In this document: in pieces, positions 17,041 through 26,613 of the stretch
How positions within the stretch are numbered: position 1 is the first letter of the stretch
How the letters are laid out: every line of letters begins with the position of its first letter
Assembly (NCBI GenBank): GCA_963674835.2
Contig: CAXXKC010000003.1
Span: 2,046,001-2,110,000, forward strand
Direction of reading: 5' to 3'
Source of the DNA: G963674835 sp963674835
GTDB lineage: Bacteria > Planctomycetota > Planctomycetia > Pirellulales > Thermoguttaceae
Length of the DNA stretch: 64,000 nucleotides
Notes under the pieces: model-generated
The model's input: only the letters and a program-made list of their open reading frames with translations
The model's database searches: none
What the model was told of the DNA's origin: nothing
Made by a program: the position numbers and the translations under genes

Positions 17041-19299
17041 ATGAGAACCTTTTCTCTTCCGTACACGGTTGCAGCGGGGGTGGTTGTGCTGCTTGCATTG
17101 GTGCTTGGCACTGGGGCTATGGGTGCAGAGTCTGCCAAGACCGCCGATGCCGGCTCGTCCGTCGTCGTGGTGATCGGCAAAGATGCGCCCAAGCTGGAGC
17201 AGTTCGCCGCCGCGGAACTTTGCAAGTATCTGAAGAGCTTGTACGGGATCGATGTGGGGCCGGCGACCGCGGCGCCCAAGACGGGCGCGGGAACGTTGTT
17301 GTTGGTCGGTAGTGCTGAGACGAATGCGGCCGTCCGGGCGGCGCTTGGCGCGGGGGGTTGGCCGAGCGTCAGCGACCAGGGGATCGTCCTGAAGCGCGCC
17401 GAGGTGGATGGGAAGCCTGCGCTGGTGGTCGGCGGCGGCAGCCCACGGGCGACGCTGTGGGCGGTGTACGAGCTGGCCGAGCGATGGGGCGTTCGTTACC
17501 TGATTCACGGCGACGTCCTGCCGAAGACACCCGGTGCGTTTCGTGTGCCCGAACAAGACGCGGTGATGGAGCCTGTTCTTCGTGCTCGGCAGTGGCGGGT
17601 CATTAATGATTTTGCCAATGGCTCGGAGGGATGGGGGATCGCCGACTATCGCCCAGTGCTCGATCAGTTAGCCAAGTTGAAGTTCAATCGGTTGATGTTG
17701 TATACGTGGCCCTATCAGCCGTACATCGATCTAAAGTACAAGGGGATCGAGCGCAAGTGGGGAACGTTGTGGTGGAACAATCGTCTGCCGATCAGGTCCG
17801 ACACGATTGGGCGCGAGGTTTTCGGCGACGCCAAGGAGTTTTGGAACCCCGACCTGCCGGATTCGAGCGACTACCCGAAGTTCGCGGCCGCGGGCCAGCG
17901 GCTTCTGCAGAACGTGATCGACCATGCGCACGAGCGCGGGATGGAGTGCAATATTGCGGTTGCGTTGACGGATTTTCCGCCGGAGTTTGCGCCGCTGTTG
18001 AAGAATCCTCAGAAGATCCATCAGCTCAACGAGCTCTCCATCGTGCCCGGGCCGGAAACGCCAATCGACGACCCGGCCACCAGCGAGCTGAGTGCGGCCG
18101 TTCTGAAGACGGCACTGAGCACGTATTCCGGGTTGGACTACGTGTTTCTGGCGATGCCCGAACATCGGCAATGGGTGGCGCAGTACGAGCAGGCGTGGAA
18201 GGCGCTCGACGCGAAGTACGGGATCAGCAAGGTTCGTTCGTTGGACGAGGTGCTGGCTGCGGCACGGCAGCGGAAGGACTATCCCGGCGGACCCGACCGG
18301 GCCGTGATGGAGGTCAAGGGGGACCTCGTGTCGCTGTATTTCTTCGACCACATCATCAACGACCTGCATGCGGTAAAGGACACCCGGAATCCGAACGTGA
18401 AGTTCATCTACGCCACTGGCGCCGAGGAGATCTATCCGCTGCTGTCGCGGATTGTTCCTGGCGGTTCGGAAACGCTCAGCTTTGTGGATTACACGCCCGC
18501 GCGAGTCGTGCGGCGGCGTGGGGTGCTGAAGAACATCCCCTGCGAAGACGTGCCGGCCAGCCTGATCTTTACGATCGAGGACGACAATATCGGTCTGTTT
18601 CCGCAGTTAACGACGGGTTCGCTCGCCGAGTTGACCAAGGACATCGTGTCGTATGGCTGGGCCGGTTTTTCGCCCCGGTGTTGGTTGATCGGCGACAAGG
18701 ACCCGTGCGTGGCGTACTTGGCTGAAGCCTCGTGGCACCGCGATGCGACGCCGGAATCGGTCGATCGCGACCAAGTGCGGGCCGTCTGCGGGCCTCAGTG
18801 CGTCGACGACATGCTCGAGGTGTTTCGGGAGGTCGAGGCGGTGACGGTCAGCCTGGAGTGGCACAATCTGAGTATCTTGTTTCCCGTGCCGGGCATCATC
18901 ATGCATCAGTGGCGAGCCGCTCCGATGTCGGCGGAGCTGGTTGCAAACCGGAAGGGCTATCAGAAGGCGCTGGATGCCGCGCGGCGTGCGCGAGTGAAAT
19001 GCGACAAGGCGGGGCTCGGGTATGTGGACTACTGGATCGGCCGTTTGGAGTTTGCCGTGAACCTGCTCGATGCGATCGACGCGCTGCATCGTGCCGCGAT
19101 GGCCGAGCATGAGAAGGACCGTCCGCGGGCGATTCGCCACGCGGAGGAGGCGCTGGGGCTGGCGAAGCGCGCGATCGAAGCCCACGTCGGCATCACGCGG
19201 GACCAGTGCGACCGCGGTGCCATCGCCCAACTGAACGAGTATGTGTATCGTCCGATCAAGGTGAAGTTGGGCGAGTTGAAGAAGCAGGCGGCACAGTAG
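17041..19299 (+). CDS. Secreted GH67/GH20-like glycosidase (alpha-glucuronidase-type N-domain)
   Basis: A 752-aa exported protein with GAAGGAG before the ATG and a signal peptide (residues 1-31). The region ~40-175 has the alpha/beta domain that precedes the barrel in GH67 alpha-glucuronidases and GH20 hexosaminidases (KLEQFAAAELCKYLKSLYGI, LLLVGS, YELAERWGVRYLIHGDV). A TIM-barrel-like region follows (FNRLMLYTWPYQPYIDLKY, HAHERGMECNIAV, DYVFLAMPEHR), then a helical C-terminus. I do not see the exact GH67 catalytic set, so the activity is open; a glucuronidase-like action would fit a xylan-degrading cluster that also has a GH120 enzyme. Confidence 0.65.
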   Translation: MRTFSLPYTVAAGVVVLLALVLGTGAMGAESAKTADAGSSVVVVIGKDAPKLEQFAAAELCKYLKSLYGIDVGPATAAPKTGAGTLLLVGSAETNAAVRAALGAGGWPSVSDQGIVLKRAEVDGKPALVVGGGSPRATLWAVYELAERWGVRYLIHGDVLPKTPGAFRVPEQDAVMEPVLRARQWRVINDFANGSEGWGIADYRPVLDQLAKLKFNRLMLYTWPYQPYIDLKYKGIERKWGTLWWNNRLPIRSDTIGREVFGDAKEFWNPDLPDSSDYPKFAAAGQRLLQNVIDHAHERGMECNIAVALTDFPPEFAPLLKNPQKIHQLNELSIVPGPETPIDDPATSELSAAVLKTALSTYSGLDYVFLAMPEHRQWVAQYEQAWKALDAKYGISKVRSLDEVLAAARQRKDYPGGPDRAVMEVKGDLVSLYFFDHIINDLHAVKDTRNPNVKFIYATGAEEIYPLLSRIVPGGSETLSFVDYTPARVVRRRGVLKNIPCEDVPASLIFTIEDDNIGLFPQLTTGSLAELTKDIVSYGWAGFSPRCWLIGDKDPCVAYLAEASWHRDATPESVDRDQVRAVCGPQCVDDMLEVFREVEAVTVSLEWHNLSILFPVPGIIMHQWRAAPMSAELVANRKGYQKALDAARRARVKCDKAGLGYVDYWIGRLEFAVNLLDAIDALHRAAMAEHEKDRPRAIRHAEEALGLAKRAIEAHVGITRDQCDRGAIAQLNEYVYRPIKVKLGELKKQAAQ

Positions 19300-19471
19300 T
19301 GGGCGGTAAAGGCACGAAAGAGGGAATGGAGTTGAGTGGGGTGGGGCTGTTGGAGATTTCTGGGATCGAGAGTCGACAGCACGGAGTGGAGGCGGTTAGG
19401 ATGGGCGGGGGCGTTCGGAGGGTTCGGTTCTGTCGCAATGGGTGTGGTTCTGTATCGAGGAGGTTCAACCG

Positions 19472-20728
19472 ATGAATGGTCGCCAGGGGTTGTTTGCGGC
19501 TTTGGTGTTCGGTTGGTTCTTGGTGGTTGGTGGGATTGGTCGGGAGGCGGCGCGCGGCGAATGGCAGGAGCACACGATTCGGCAAGGGGATGGCAAGGGA
19601 GGTTGGATCGCCCGACCGGCGCTGCGGCAGATTCTCAAGCATCCCGATGCGGACCATACGATGCCGTTTGGGCTGGTCCAGATGCCCAACGGCGAAGTGG
19701 CGATCTTGTGCAGCCGCGAGAAGCAGCGGGCGCAAGGTGGGAAGACGTTCGAGCCGATCATCGCCTTTAGCAAGGACGGCGGCGCGACGTGGTCGGACTT
19801 TGCGGTGATTCCGAAGACGGGGGGACGCCCACAGTACCTAGAATGGCTCGGCGGTGGGCGGTTGTCGTTCATCACGGAGGTGTTCGATCAGGGGGCCAGG
19901 CCGCAGAGGATCTTTAGCAACGATTACGGGCGGACGTGGACTGAGACGGTCGATCATCCGTTGACGAAGACGGGGATGGCTTTCGGCATGGAAGGCAACG
20001 GTTGGGTGGATCGGAACGCCGACGGGAATGCGAAGGCGATTCTGGAGCTGGGCTGGCACTATGCGCCGGGCAAGAGCCACCCGAAGGATGACGCGACGGT
20101 CGTGTTCCGCCGCTCGGTGGATGGGGGGAAGACGTGGATTGACGAGGTGGCGCCGCCGCAGTGGAAGTTCACGATGGAACACAACGGGAAGAAATGGCTG
20201 CGCGGGGTGAGCGAGGGGTCGATCGTGCGCGCGGCGAACGGCGACCTGGTGGCGGCACTGCGGAGTGACATGCCGCCGCGGTACTTTGACGGGCCGAACG
20301 ACGACAGCCTCGAAGGGACGTCGATTTCGATTTCTCACGACGACGGCAAGACGTGGTCGGAGATGCAGTTTCTCTTTGACGCGGGCCGGCACCACGCAAA
20401 CCTGCAGCGGATGGCCAACGGGGACCTGGTCTGCACGCTCGTCGTGCGCGACGATGTGCGGGACGGGAAGCTGGCCAGTCATCGCCGCGGCTGCGATGCG
20501 GTGATCAGCAAAGACAACGGGCGAACGTGGAACCTCGATCGGCGCTACGAGCTGGACGCGTACGATTTTCTGCGGGCCGATGGGTACTGGGTGGACGGAG
20601 TGTGCGGGCACGTGGGTGCGACCGTGTTGAGCGACGGGCACATGCTGTCGGTCTACGGCCGGTATCGGGACGGTGCGTGTTTGATCAAGTGGAAACCGGA
20701 CGCCGAGCCAACGCGACCGGTGCAGTAG
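19472..20728 (+). CDS. Sialidase-family Asp-box protein, secreted
   Basis: A 418-aa exported propeller protein with AGGAGG ~9 nt before the ATG and a signal peptide (residues ~5-29). Asp boxes include SKDGGATW, SNDYGRTW, SVDGGKTW, SHDDGKTW and SKDNGRTW, the highest regularity of the sialidase-like proteins here. The segment VRAANGDLVAALRSDMPPR supplies a catalytic-face arginine candidate. It follows the GH67/GH20-like gene after 172 nt and precedes the GH5-like gene by 28 nt. The 19300-19471 gap shows no extra gene. Confidence 0.8.
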   Translation: MNGRQGLFAALVFGWFLVVGGIGREAARGEWQEHTIRQGDGKGGWIARPALRQILKHPDADHTMPFGLVQMPNGEVAILCSREKQRAQGGKTFEPIIAFSKDGGATWSDFAVIPKTGGRPQYLEWLGGGRLSFITEVFDQGARPQRIFSNDYGRTWTETVDHPLTKTGMAFGMEGNGWVDRNADGNAKAILELGWHYAPGKSHPKDDATVVFRRSVDGGKTWIDEVAPPQWKFTMEHNGKKWLRGVSEGSIVRAANGDLVAALRSDMPPRYFDGPNDDSLEGTSISISHDDGKTWSEMQFLFDAGRHHANLQRMANGDLVCTLVVRDDVRDGKLASHRRGCDAVISKDNGRTWNLDRRYELDAYDFLRADGYWVDGVCGHVGATVLSDGHMLSVYGRYRDGACLIKWKPDAEPTRPVQ

Positions 20729-20756
20729 ACGGCATGATCTGTAGAGCGAGGAAGCC

Positions 20757-21818
20757 ATGAGTTTGAGTGAACGCCAACGAGAATTCTCGCGACGCGATGT
20801 CCTTCGAGCGGGCGCCGCAGTGGCCGGAGCGATGGTCTTTCCGGTTTTGGGGCAAGCGGCCGAGCCGGCGGGTCTGCATCGCTACGACAATTACGGTTGG
20901 CTCCGCGGATTCAGCGTGGTGCCTTCGTGGGGAGCTAGGATCGAGGAGGCGTGGTGGTTTTACGATGGCGGGCGTTTTCGCGAGGAAGTCGCGCTGGCGC
21001 GGACCGTGCACGCCAACTGCATCCGGCTGTGGATTGAGTTCACCGCCTGGATGGCCGATCCGAAGCGGGTCACGGAGCATTTTCTGGACGCGGTGGCAGC
21101 GATCGCCGAGCACGGCATGAAGACGATGCCCTGCCTGTTCAACCGCTGGCACGACACGAAGTGGGACTATGGCGGACAGTATCACGAGGATCTTTACCGG
21201 AACTGGACCGCGAAGATGGAGTACGTCGGTGAGCTCGTCCGGCCGCTGGCCAACGACGACCGCGTGCTGATCTGGGACCTGTGCAACGAGCCGGCGGCGC
21301 ACAACCTGAACGACGATTGGGCGAAGCGCGAGTACGCGTGGTTGGAGCAGGTGGCCAAGACGGTGCGCTCAAGCGGCGCGCGGCAGCCGATCACGATCGG
21401 CACGATGACGGGCACGAACATCGAGACGTATGCGCCGCTGTGCGACGTGCTGTGCGCGCATCCGTACACACGGACGGAGAACGAGTTGGTCGCCCAGATT
21501 GCCGGGTTGGAGGAGATTCGCAAGCGGATCGGCAAGCCGATGATGGCCAACGAGTGCATTCCCGGCTGTCTTGACGATCAGCGGCGTGCGGCGCTTGCAC
21601 GCGCGTATGCTCATCGGTTGAGCGAGGCTGGCTTTGGGTGGATGGGATGGGCACTGCGCGAGGGGAAGGCCATTTCGACACGTCGCGACCGCTACGACGG
21701 CAACGGCATCGACGGCCAGGGATTTCACCCCTTCTTCACACGCGGCGGCACGCTCCGCGGCGGGCTGGAGTTCCTGCGCGAGCATCCGAAGAAGCTGCCA
21801 CCGTGGGAACGTGCGTGA
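20757..21818 (+). CDS. GH5-like (clan GH-A) glycosidase with Tat-type signal
   Basis: A 353-aa protein. The N-terminus has a twin-arginine motif (SRRDVLRAGAA) and a hydrophobic stretch, so it is probably exported folded by the Tat system. The TIM barrel shows the clan GH-A acids: E178 in WDLCNEP (acid/base, after the fourth strand) and E266 in MMANECIPG (nucleophile, seventh strand). NCIRLWIEF at the second strand also fits. Similar planctomycete proteins are annotated as cellulase-like or mannanase-like; the substrate cannot be read here. It closes the co-directional run that began at 12521. Confidence 0.8.
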   Translation: MSLSERQREFSRRDVLRAGAAVAGAMVFPVLGQAAEPAGLHRYDNYGWLRGFSVVPSWGARIEEAWWFYDGGRFREEVALARTVHANCIRLWIEFTAWMADPKRVTEHFLDAVAAIAEHGMKTMPCLFNRWHDTKWDYGGQYHEDLYRNWTAKMEYVGELVRPLANDDRVLIWDLCNEPAAHNLNDDWAKREYAWLEQVAKTVRSSGARQPITIGTMTGTNIETYAPLCDVLCAHPYTRTENELVAQIAGLEEIRKRIGKPMMANECIPGCLDDQRRAALARAYAHRLSEAGFGWMGWALREGKAISTRRDRYDGNGIDGQGFHPFFTRGGTLRGGLEFLREHPKKLPPWERA

Positions 21819-21903
21819 TGCTTGCGCAGTCTGGACGCCATCCACGCGGCGCGTGAATCGGGAGATGATGTCTGGCGGGCGATCCGGTTTTAGGGGGCGC
21901 CGG

Positions 21904-22833
21904 TCACTTGGCGGTGTCGGCCGGGGCCTTGGGATCGCGGGCGTAGACGCGCACGTAGTCGACTTCGAAGTCGCGCGGGTAGGTCATGTTCGGATCGACT
22001 TCGCCGACCCAGCTTCTTCCGGGCCCATGTTGGAAGAGGGCCATGAGAACGAACATCTTTTCCTGCGGCGTGGGGCCTTTGTAGGTCTCGACGACCTTGC
22101 CGTCGAGATACCAATCGACTTGGCCTTCCTGCCACTGCATGGCCCAGACGTGGAAGTCCTTGGACCAGTCGATATCGAGTTTGGGGCGGTAGTGGGCTTT
22201 GGGGGTGAAGTGGACATTGAGATCGACGGTGGTCTCCTTGTCGCCGATATGCCGGCCCTGCTGTTCGATGATATCGATTTCAACGACTCCATCGCCGACC
22301 TTCTTGCGGACACCTTCGGGGGTGTATTCCTGCTTCGTGGGGTCGTGTTGGTGGAGCCAGAAGGCACTGAGCAGTCCGGATCCCCGCGGGCAGCGGCAGC
22401 GGATTTCGAACCAGCCGTACTTTTGCGCGAACTTGTCGAGGATCTGATACTCCTTGGTGGTCGCGCCGAAGCGGTGATCGGAGGTTTGGATGCAACTGAC
22501 GCAGGGGGTGGTCTTGTCGGGGCGGAAGGGGAGCTTTTCGGCGATGCGGAGCTTGAGGATGCCATCTTCGATGACGTAGTGGGCGTTGTGGTCGACCCAG
22601 CGGCTCTCCTTTCCGATGCGTTTGAAGTACTCCTTGCGGCCCGAGCGGTAGGCGGGATACCAGTACATGTCGTTGAGTTGGGGGCGGTCGAACTCGTCGT
22701 GGAAGGTGAGCTTCCAGCCGGGTTTTTCGAGCGGGGGCGGCGACGTATCGGCGGCCAGGGCGACGTTGACTCCGAGAATGCACAGTGCGAGCGCAGAGGC
22801 GATGGATGTTAGTCCTACGGCTTTGATGTTCAT
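21904..22833 (-). CDS. Glycoside hydrolase family 16 protein, secreted
   Basis: A 309-aa exported beta-sandwich enzyme; AGGGAGAA precedes the ATG, and the signal peptide spans residues 1-28. The GH16 catalytic signature is intact: EIDIIE with nucleophile E185, assisting D187 and acid/base E190. WKLTFHDEFD near residue 41 and VDWYLDGKVVETY plus FEVDYVRVY near the C-terminus are typical. GH16 members hydrolyse beta-1,3/1,4-glucans, agarose, carrageenan or related polymers; this one resembles the beta-glucanase/agarase side in general. The product is single-domain (no carbohydrate-binding module). Upstream in-frame residues read as the GWAERSE repeat and were excluded. Confidence 0.88.
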   Translation of the reverse strand: MNIKAVGLTSIASALALCILGVNVALAADTSPPPLEKPGWKLTFHDEFDRPQLNDMYWYPAYRSGRKEYFKRIGKESRWVDHNAHYVIEDGILKLRIAEKLPFRPDKTTPCVSCIQTSDHRFGATTKEYQILDKFAQKYGWFEIRCRCPRGSGLLSAFWLHQHDPTKQEYTPEGVRKKVGDGVVEIDIIEQQGRHIGDKETTVDLNVHFTPKAHYRPKLDIDWSKDFHVWAMQWQEGQVDWYLDGKVVETYKGPTPQEKMFVLMALFQHGPGRSWVGEVDPNMTYPRDFEVDYVRVYARDPKAPADTAK

Positions 22834-22912
22834 GTTCGCTTCTCCCTGTTGCCGGTCGAGATGTGCGCAGGCGATGCTCGGACGGGGTGCGAGCAACGGG
22901 TCAGAGAATGGT

Positions 22913-22946
22913 TGTTGGACTCGCTGCGCTCGGCCCACCCTGCGTG
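22913..22946. repeat. Dispersed GWAERSE-type repeat, copy 2
   Basis: Same core as 7798-7830 (ACTCGCTGCGCTCGGCCCAC). It lies between the GH16 and DUF4242-like genes. Confidence 0.6.
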
Positions 22947-23066
22947 AGTGCGGGCCGAGCGGCGGGTCAGACTCCCAGAATAGCCGGCCGGGGGGCGCGC
23001 TTCAAGGCGATCGGCCGGCGAGCGGGGATTTCGCCGGTTGTGAGGGAGTGATGCGGATGATGATGG

Positions 23067-23100
23067 TGGTGGGGCTCGCTGCGCTCGGCCCACGTTACGT
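23067..23100. repeat. Dispersed GWAERSE-type repeat, copy 3
   Basis: Third copy of the same core, in direct orientation to copy 2 and about 150 nt away. The 22834-23135 gap is otherwise empty. Confidence 0.6.
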
Positions 23101-23135
23101 GAGCGGCCTGGGGATTTGGCGCGGGGTTGGTGAGG

Positions 23136-23423
23136 CTAGGTTTTGGTTGACACGTGTCGTAGGTCGTGGACATTGCCGCGGTCGCCCTCAAGTTCCAGGG
23201 GTATGATGCTGTCGTAGGGGACCTGCATCTTGTCGAACCACTTGGCGATCGCTTCGCGGCTGTCGGCTTCGAGAATGCAGCAGCCTTTGCCTTCGGAGAG
23301 GTTGAGGAAACTGCGATATCCGCGGACGGTGGACTCGTGCTGGGCGGCATCGGCCAATTGACAGACTTGCTCCGCGGTCATTCCGTCGCGAGGCATCGTA
23401 TGGAAGCACAAATACTTGTCCAT
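23136..23423 (-). CDS. Small ferredoxin-like-fold protein, DUF4242/nickel-binding-like (95 aa)
   Basis: A short cytoplasmic protein with a clear AAGGAG ribosome-binding site before the ATG at 23421-23423. It begins MDKYLCFHTMPRDGMTAEQV and includes YRSFLNLSEGKGCCILEA and WFDKMQVPYDSIIPLELEG. The alternation of short strands and helices, with an early His and a Cys pair, resembles small DUF4242 or SCO4226-like proteins thought to bind metal. The physiological role is unknown. No operon partner is evident. Confidence 0.6.
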   Translation of the reverse strand: MDKYLCFHTMPRDGMTAEQVCQLADAAQHESTVRGYRSFLNLSEGKGCCILEADSREAIAKWFDKMQVPYDSIIPLELEGDRGNVHDLRHVSTKT

Positions 23424-23834
23424 GAGAATCTCCTTAGTGAGACAGTTGCAGCCCATGAGCGTCGTTCCGCCGAGAGCACGGCCATTCCAACGAGGCTCTT
23501 CGAGAATTGGGCTGCGGTCAGGTCCATTGATGACGCCAACCTCAATCGATTGTTTGGGGACTGAGATTTGGACTACAGGGATTCTAGCGGCGTTGGAGTC
23601 GCTGAATAGATGCTTGCGGCGGGCATGGCTCCCCATTGCAGAACGCGGCATGATGTCAGTGCAATCGTGAGTCGGCGAGTGTTGATCGGCTGGCTGACCG
23701 AGCCGGGGGGCCGTGCGCGGAGGATCGAAGATGCACTCGGAAGGAGTGCTACGGGCGACAAGGTTTCGAGGGGAGCGACGATCTGTCGGGGAGGCGATCG
23801 GAAGTCGCGCGTGCCGGGCGAAGGAGCGCAGCGA
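23424..23834. other. Intergenic stretch, nothing recognised
   Basis: About 410 nt between two minus-strand genes. Frames on both strands are short and lack ribosome-binding sites. I see no repeat or RNA gene. Confidence 0.5.
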
Positions 23835-26405
23835 TCACTCGGCGCGGAGCGTGACGATTGCGTACTTGGGCAGTTCAATGGGGCCGGTTACGGCGGTGAG
23901 CGGCTGTTCGGCGAGGTCGCTGATCCAGACGGACTTGGGCGCGCGTGCCCAGTGCAAGGTCGTCGTGGCCGGGCGGCCGGCGGCGGCAAAGAGGCGGACG
24001 ATCAGCGCCTTGCGATCCTGGCTGGGTTTGATCGAGGCGACAATTACGTCGGGCGTGTCGAGTTCGAGGAAGGGCTGATCGCTGGGAGGGGCGCCTTGGG
24101 CGGAGGCGACGACCAGCGGCTGGCTGCACTCGATGCCGAAGCGTTGAGCGGCGGCCTGATCGTACTGTTGGTGCGGCAAGAGGCTGTAGCGGAACGTTGT
24201 AGGCCCGGACTGGAAGGCGCGGTAGTTGGTGGGCCAGTGGTTGTTCATGACGTAGGAGTAGAGGGTCTGGGACGGCTGGAGTTTGGCGATCCACAGGTTG
24301 GGATCTTCGGCGCCTTGAAACAGGGTTCTCATGGCGCCGACTTCGATCATCGGGGCATCGACCGTCGCCCAAGTGACGCCGTAGCGATCGTTGGACACGT
24401 CGGCCCAACGCCCGACGCAGAGCCACTCCTTGCAGGCGGCGGGGATTTGGTCGATCTCGGGTCGGAAGACGGCCCAGGGGATGTTGATGCGCATGACTCC
24501 GTCGGGGACGTTGAAGGCGAAGCCTAGATGCACGCTTTCTCGCTGGCGGACCTCCTTCTTGTCGAGCGTGTTGACGATGTCGACACGGTTGAGGCCGTCG
24601 ACGACACGGACTTCGCGGGTGAGCTTGGCGCAGCCGGGTGCGTCGGACTCGACCAGCAACGAGGCGACCAAGGGGCCTGACTCCTTGACGGTGATCTTAG
24701 GCGTGGCGGCCTGCTGGGCTTCGTCGACGCGATCGCCGAGAACGTAGAAGTAGCGGTTCAGACCCACGCCGCGGCTGGTATCGCAGAGTTCGGTGTTGAC
24801 GACGGGGGCGCGGAGACTCTCGATCGTGCCGGAGGCGGGGTCCAACCGGACGAGGAGGGAGGGCGTGGTGAGCGTTGTGCGTTGGGCTTTCGCCTTGCCG
24901 TCGGCCGTAGGTTTGCCGGAGGCGATGGTGTAGCGCCGGCCGGCCAGTGCGGGAACGTCTTTGGCCAGGAAGGCCAACTGGCCGGTGGAGAGTCGTTGCG
25001 AGGGGACGGGCGTGCCGTCGGGTGCGGTGACAAGGTCGCCGGCGGCGCTGGCTTCGCGAGAGAGGAGGACCAGATCGGTCCGGGGCCAGGAAGACGTGTT
25101 GAAGACATCGACGCCGCCGGTGGGTTGGCCCGTGTTGCGTCGGGCGAGAGCGTCGGCCAAGAGTTTTTGGGATTGGCGGTCGCCGTCGAGCGCGAACGCC
25201 TGTTTGATCTTCCACTGATCGACAATGAAGGGCATATCGTAGTCGGTCACGTTGTACTGGCGGGCGCCCCAGGTGTGCTCGTCGTAGAGGAGGACGTTGC
25301 GCCAGGCTTCGAGGAATGCGCCGGCGGAGTCTGCGTGGGAATCGAACATGGCCGCGAGGGTTTCGGCCTGAACGAGACGCTCGGCCGACGTGCGGTTCAG
25401 GGCGGTTTCGCGGGCGGAGGTGGTGGCGCCGTCTTCCCAATAGGGCGTGAAGTCGCCACTGACGACGGGGATCTTGTCGGCGTAGCGATTCTCAAAGTCG
25501 TGGAACATCTCGGCGGTGGTGGCGATGACGACTCGTGGATAGTCGTGTTTTGCGTTCCAGTCTTTCACCTGGTCGGAGAGCGAGGCTTCGGGCAGCCTGT
25601 TATCGCCGCGGGTCCATCGGATCTGCACGATGTCGTAGGGGTAGCCGCGATTCTCCAACTCGGCGAGGAAGACGGGAAGTCGCTCGGCGAGCTTGTAACC
25701 GAAGGAGCTGGCGTAGCTGTAGCCCTTGTAGGGAACCCAGCAGAGGATCTTGTGCTGACCGTCGGGGGCGAGGCAGTAGAAGGGCTTGTCCTGCCAGGTC
25801 TGGAGCACTCGTCCGATGCGGTAGGAACCGTTGCAGCCGATGGAGAGGTACTTGACGCCGGCCTGGGCCATGGCGGGGACGAGGCCCCAGGTGAAGCCGG
25901 GCACGTCGGTGATCATTGCGGAGTCGATGTGGGCACCGCAGCGCCGGCCGATGGAGACCTTCCATTGCATGAGGCGGAGGAGTTCTTCGGGTCGGCAGAG
26001 GCCGGTGAGTTCGTTGCCGTAGAAGGCGTCGAGCCCGACCTGGCCGTTGCGGACGGCATCGACGAGCTGTTGCTGCTTTTCGGGCGAGGACTGGCGGAGG
26101 TAGGCGTCGACTTGCCAGAGGACCTCGGTGTTCCATTTGAATTGCGCACCGGGCGGGTAGTCGGCCGTCTTGCGGCAGAGTTCCAGGGCGACGTCGAGGA
26201 TCTGGCGGTGGATGCGCGCCACCTCGGTCTGCACGTGGGTGTAGCCGATGTCGACGTGGGCATGTGGGAGAAGGTAGACGACCCATTTGCGCTGGGGTTT
26301 GGGCGCGTTTTGGCCGTCTTGCTGGGCCGCGGCGGTTTGCGCGACGAGGGTGAGGAATGCGGTGGCGAGGATGGGCAGCGTGGCGGAGACGAGTCTTCGC
26401 AGCAT
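23835..26405 (-). CDS. GH38-like alpha-mannosidase, secreted
   Basis: An 856-aa exported enzyme; the ATG at 26403-26405 follows a GGGGAG site and opens a signal peptide (residues 1-28). The N-terminal catalytic domain carries the zinc motif HAHVDIGYTH (H50 and D52 correspond to the family His-x-Asp) and MITDVPGFTWGL, whose D167 aligns with the GH38 nucleophile. RWTRGDNRLP and the later beta-rich half (VRVVDGLNRVDIVNTLDKKE) match the GH38 C-terminal region. Family members remove alpha-mannose; the closest visible features are those of uncharacterised bacterial members, so the linkage is open. It is divergent from the GH2 gene at 26614. Confidence 0.82.
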   Translation of the reverse strand: MLRRLVSATLPILATAFLTLVAQTAAAQQDGQNAPKPQRKWVVYLLPHAHVDIGYTHVQTEVARIHRQILDVALELCRKTADYPPGAQFKWNTEVLWQVDAYLRQSSPEKQQQLVDAVRNGQVGLDAFYGNELTGLCRPEELLRLMQWKVSIGRRCGAHIDSAMITDVPGFTWGLVPAMAQAGVKYLSIGCNGSYRIGRVLQTWQDKPFYCLAPDGQHKILCWVPYKGYSYASSFGYKLAERLPVFLAELENRGYPYDIVQIRWTRGDNRLPEASLSDQVKDWNAKHDYPRVVIATTAEMFHDFENRYADKIPVVSGDFTPYWEDGATTSARETALNRTSAERLVQAETLAAMFDSHADSAGAFLEAWRNVLLYDEHTWGARQYNVTDYDMPFIVDQWKIKQAFALDGDRQSQKLLADALARRNTGQPTGGVDVFNTSSWPRTDLVLLSREASAAGDLVTAPDGTPVPSQRLSTGQLAFLAKDVPALAGRRYTIASGKPTADGKAKAQRTTLTTPSLLVRLDPASGTIESLRAPVVNTELCDTSRGVGLNRYFYVLGDRVDEAQQAATPKITVKESGPLVASLLVESDAPGCAKLTREVRVVDGLNRVDIVNTLDKKEVRQRESVHLGFAFNVPDGVMRINIPWAVFRPEIDQIPAACKEWLCVGRWADVSNDRYGVTWATVDAPMIEVGAMRTLFQGAEDPNLWIAKLQPSQTLYSYVMNNHWPTNYRAFQSGPTTFRYSLLPHQQYDQAAAQRFGIECSQPLVVASAQGAPPSDQPFLELDTPDVIVASIKPSQDRKALIVRLFAAAGRPATTTLHWARAPKSVWISDLAEQPLTAVTGPIELPKYAIVTLRAE

Positions 26406-26520
26406 GGTGGCGACTCCCCGGGGGAGGATGAAGGGGGCCATCAGAGTTCTGCAGATTACTGTAGCCCAAGGGTCGTGCGGCTGCAATGCGCGGGCCTCGT
26501 GGCGGGTGTGCGGCGGTGTA

Positions 26521-26549
26521 TTGCCTGGACGATGGGCCGTTGTTATTCT
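26521..26549 (+). promoter_or_regulatory. Possible promoter before the second GH2 gene
   Basis: TTGCCT, 17 nt, TATTCT. A modest match to the sigma-70 consensus, about 65 nt before the start codon. Confidence 0.3.
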
Positions 26550-26613
26550 GGGCATGACCGGCGTGACGGTCGCAGGCAGGCGATGAACGACCCTTCAGGC
26601 GAAGGAGACAGCG

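Noticed and set aside
22830..23093. Short minus-strand protein frame in the repeat region
   Set aside because: It consists of the dispersed GWAERSE-type repeats and spacer.
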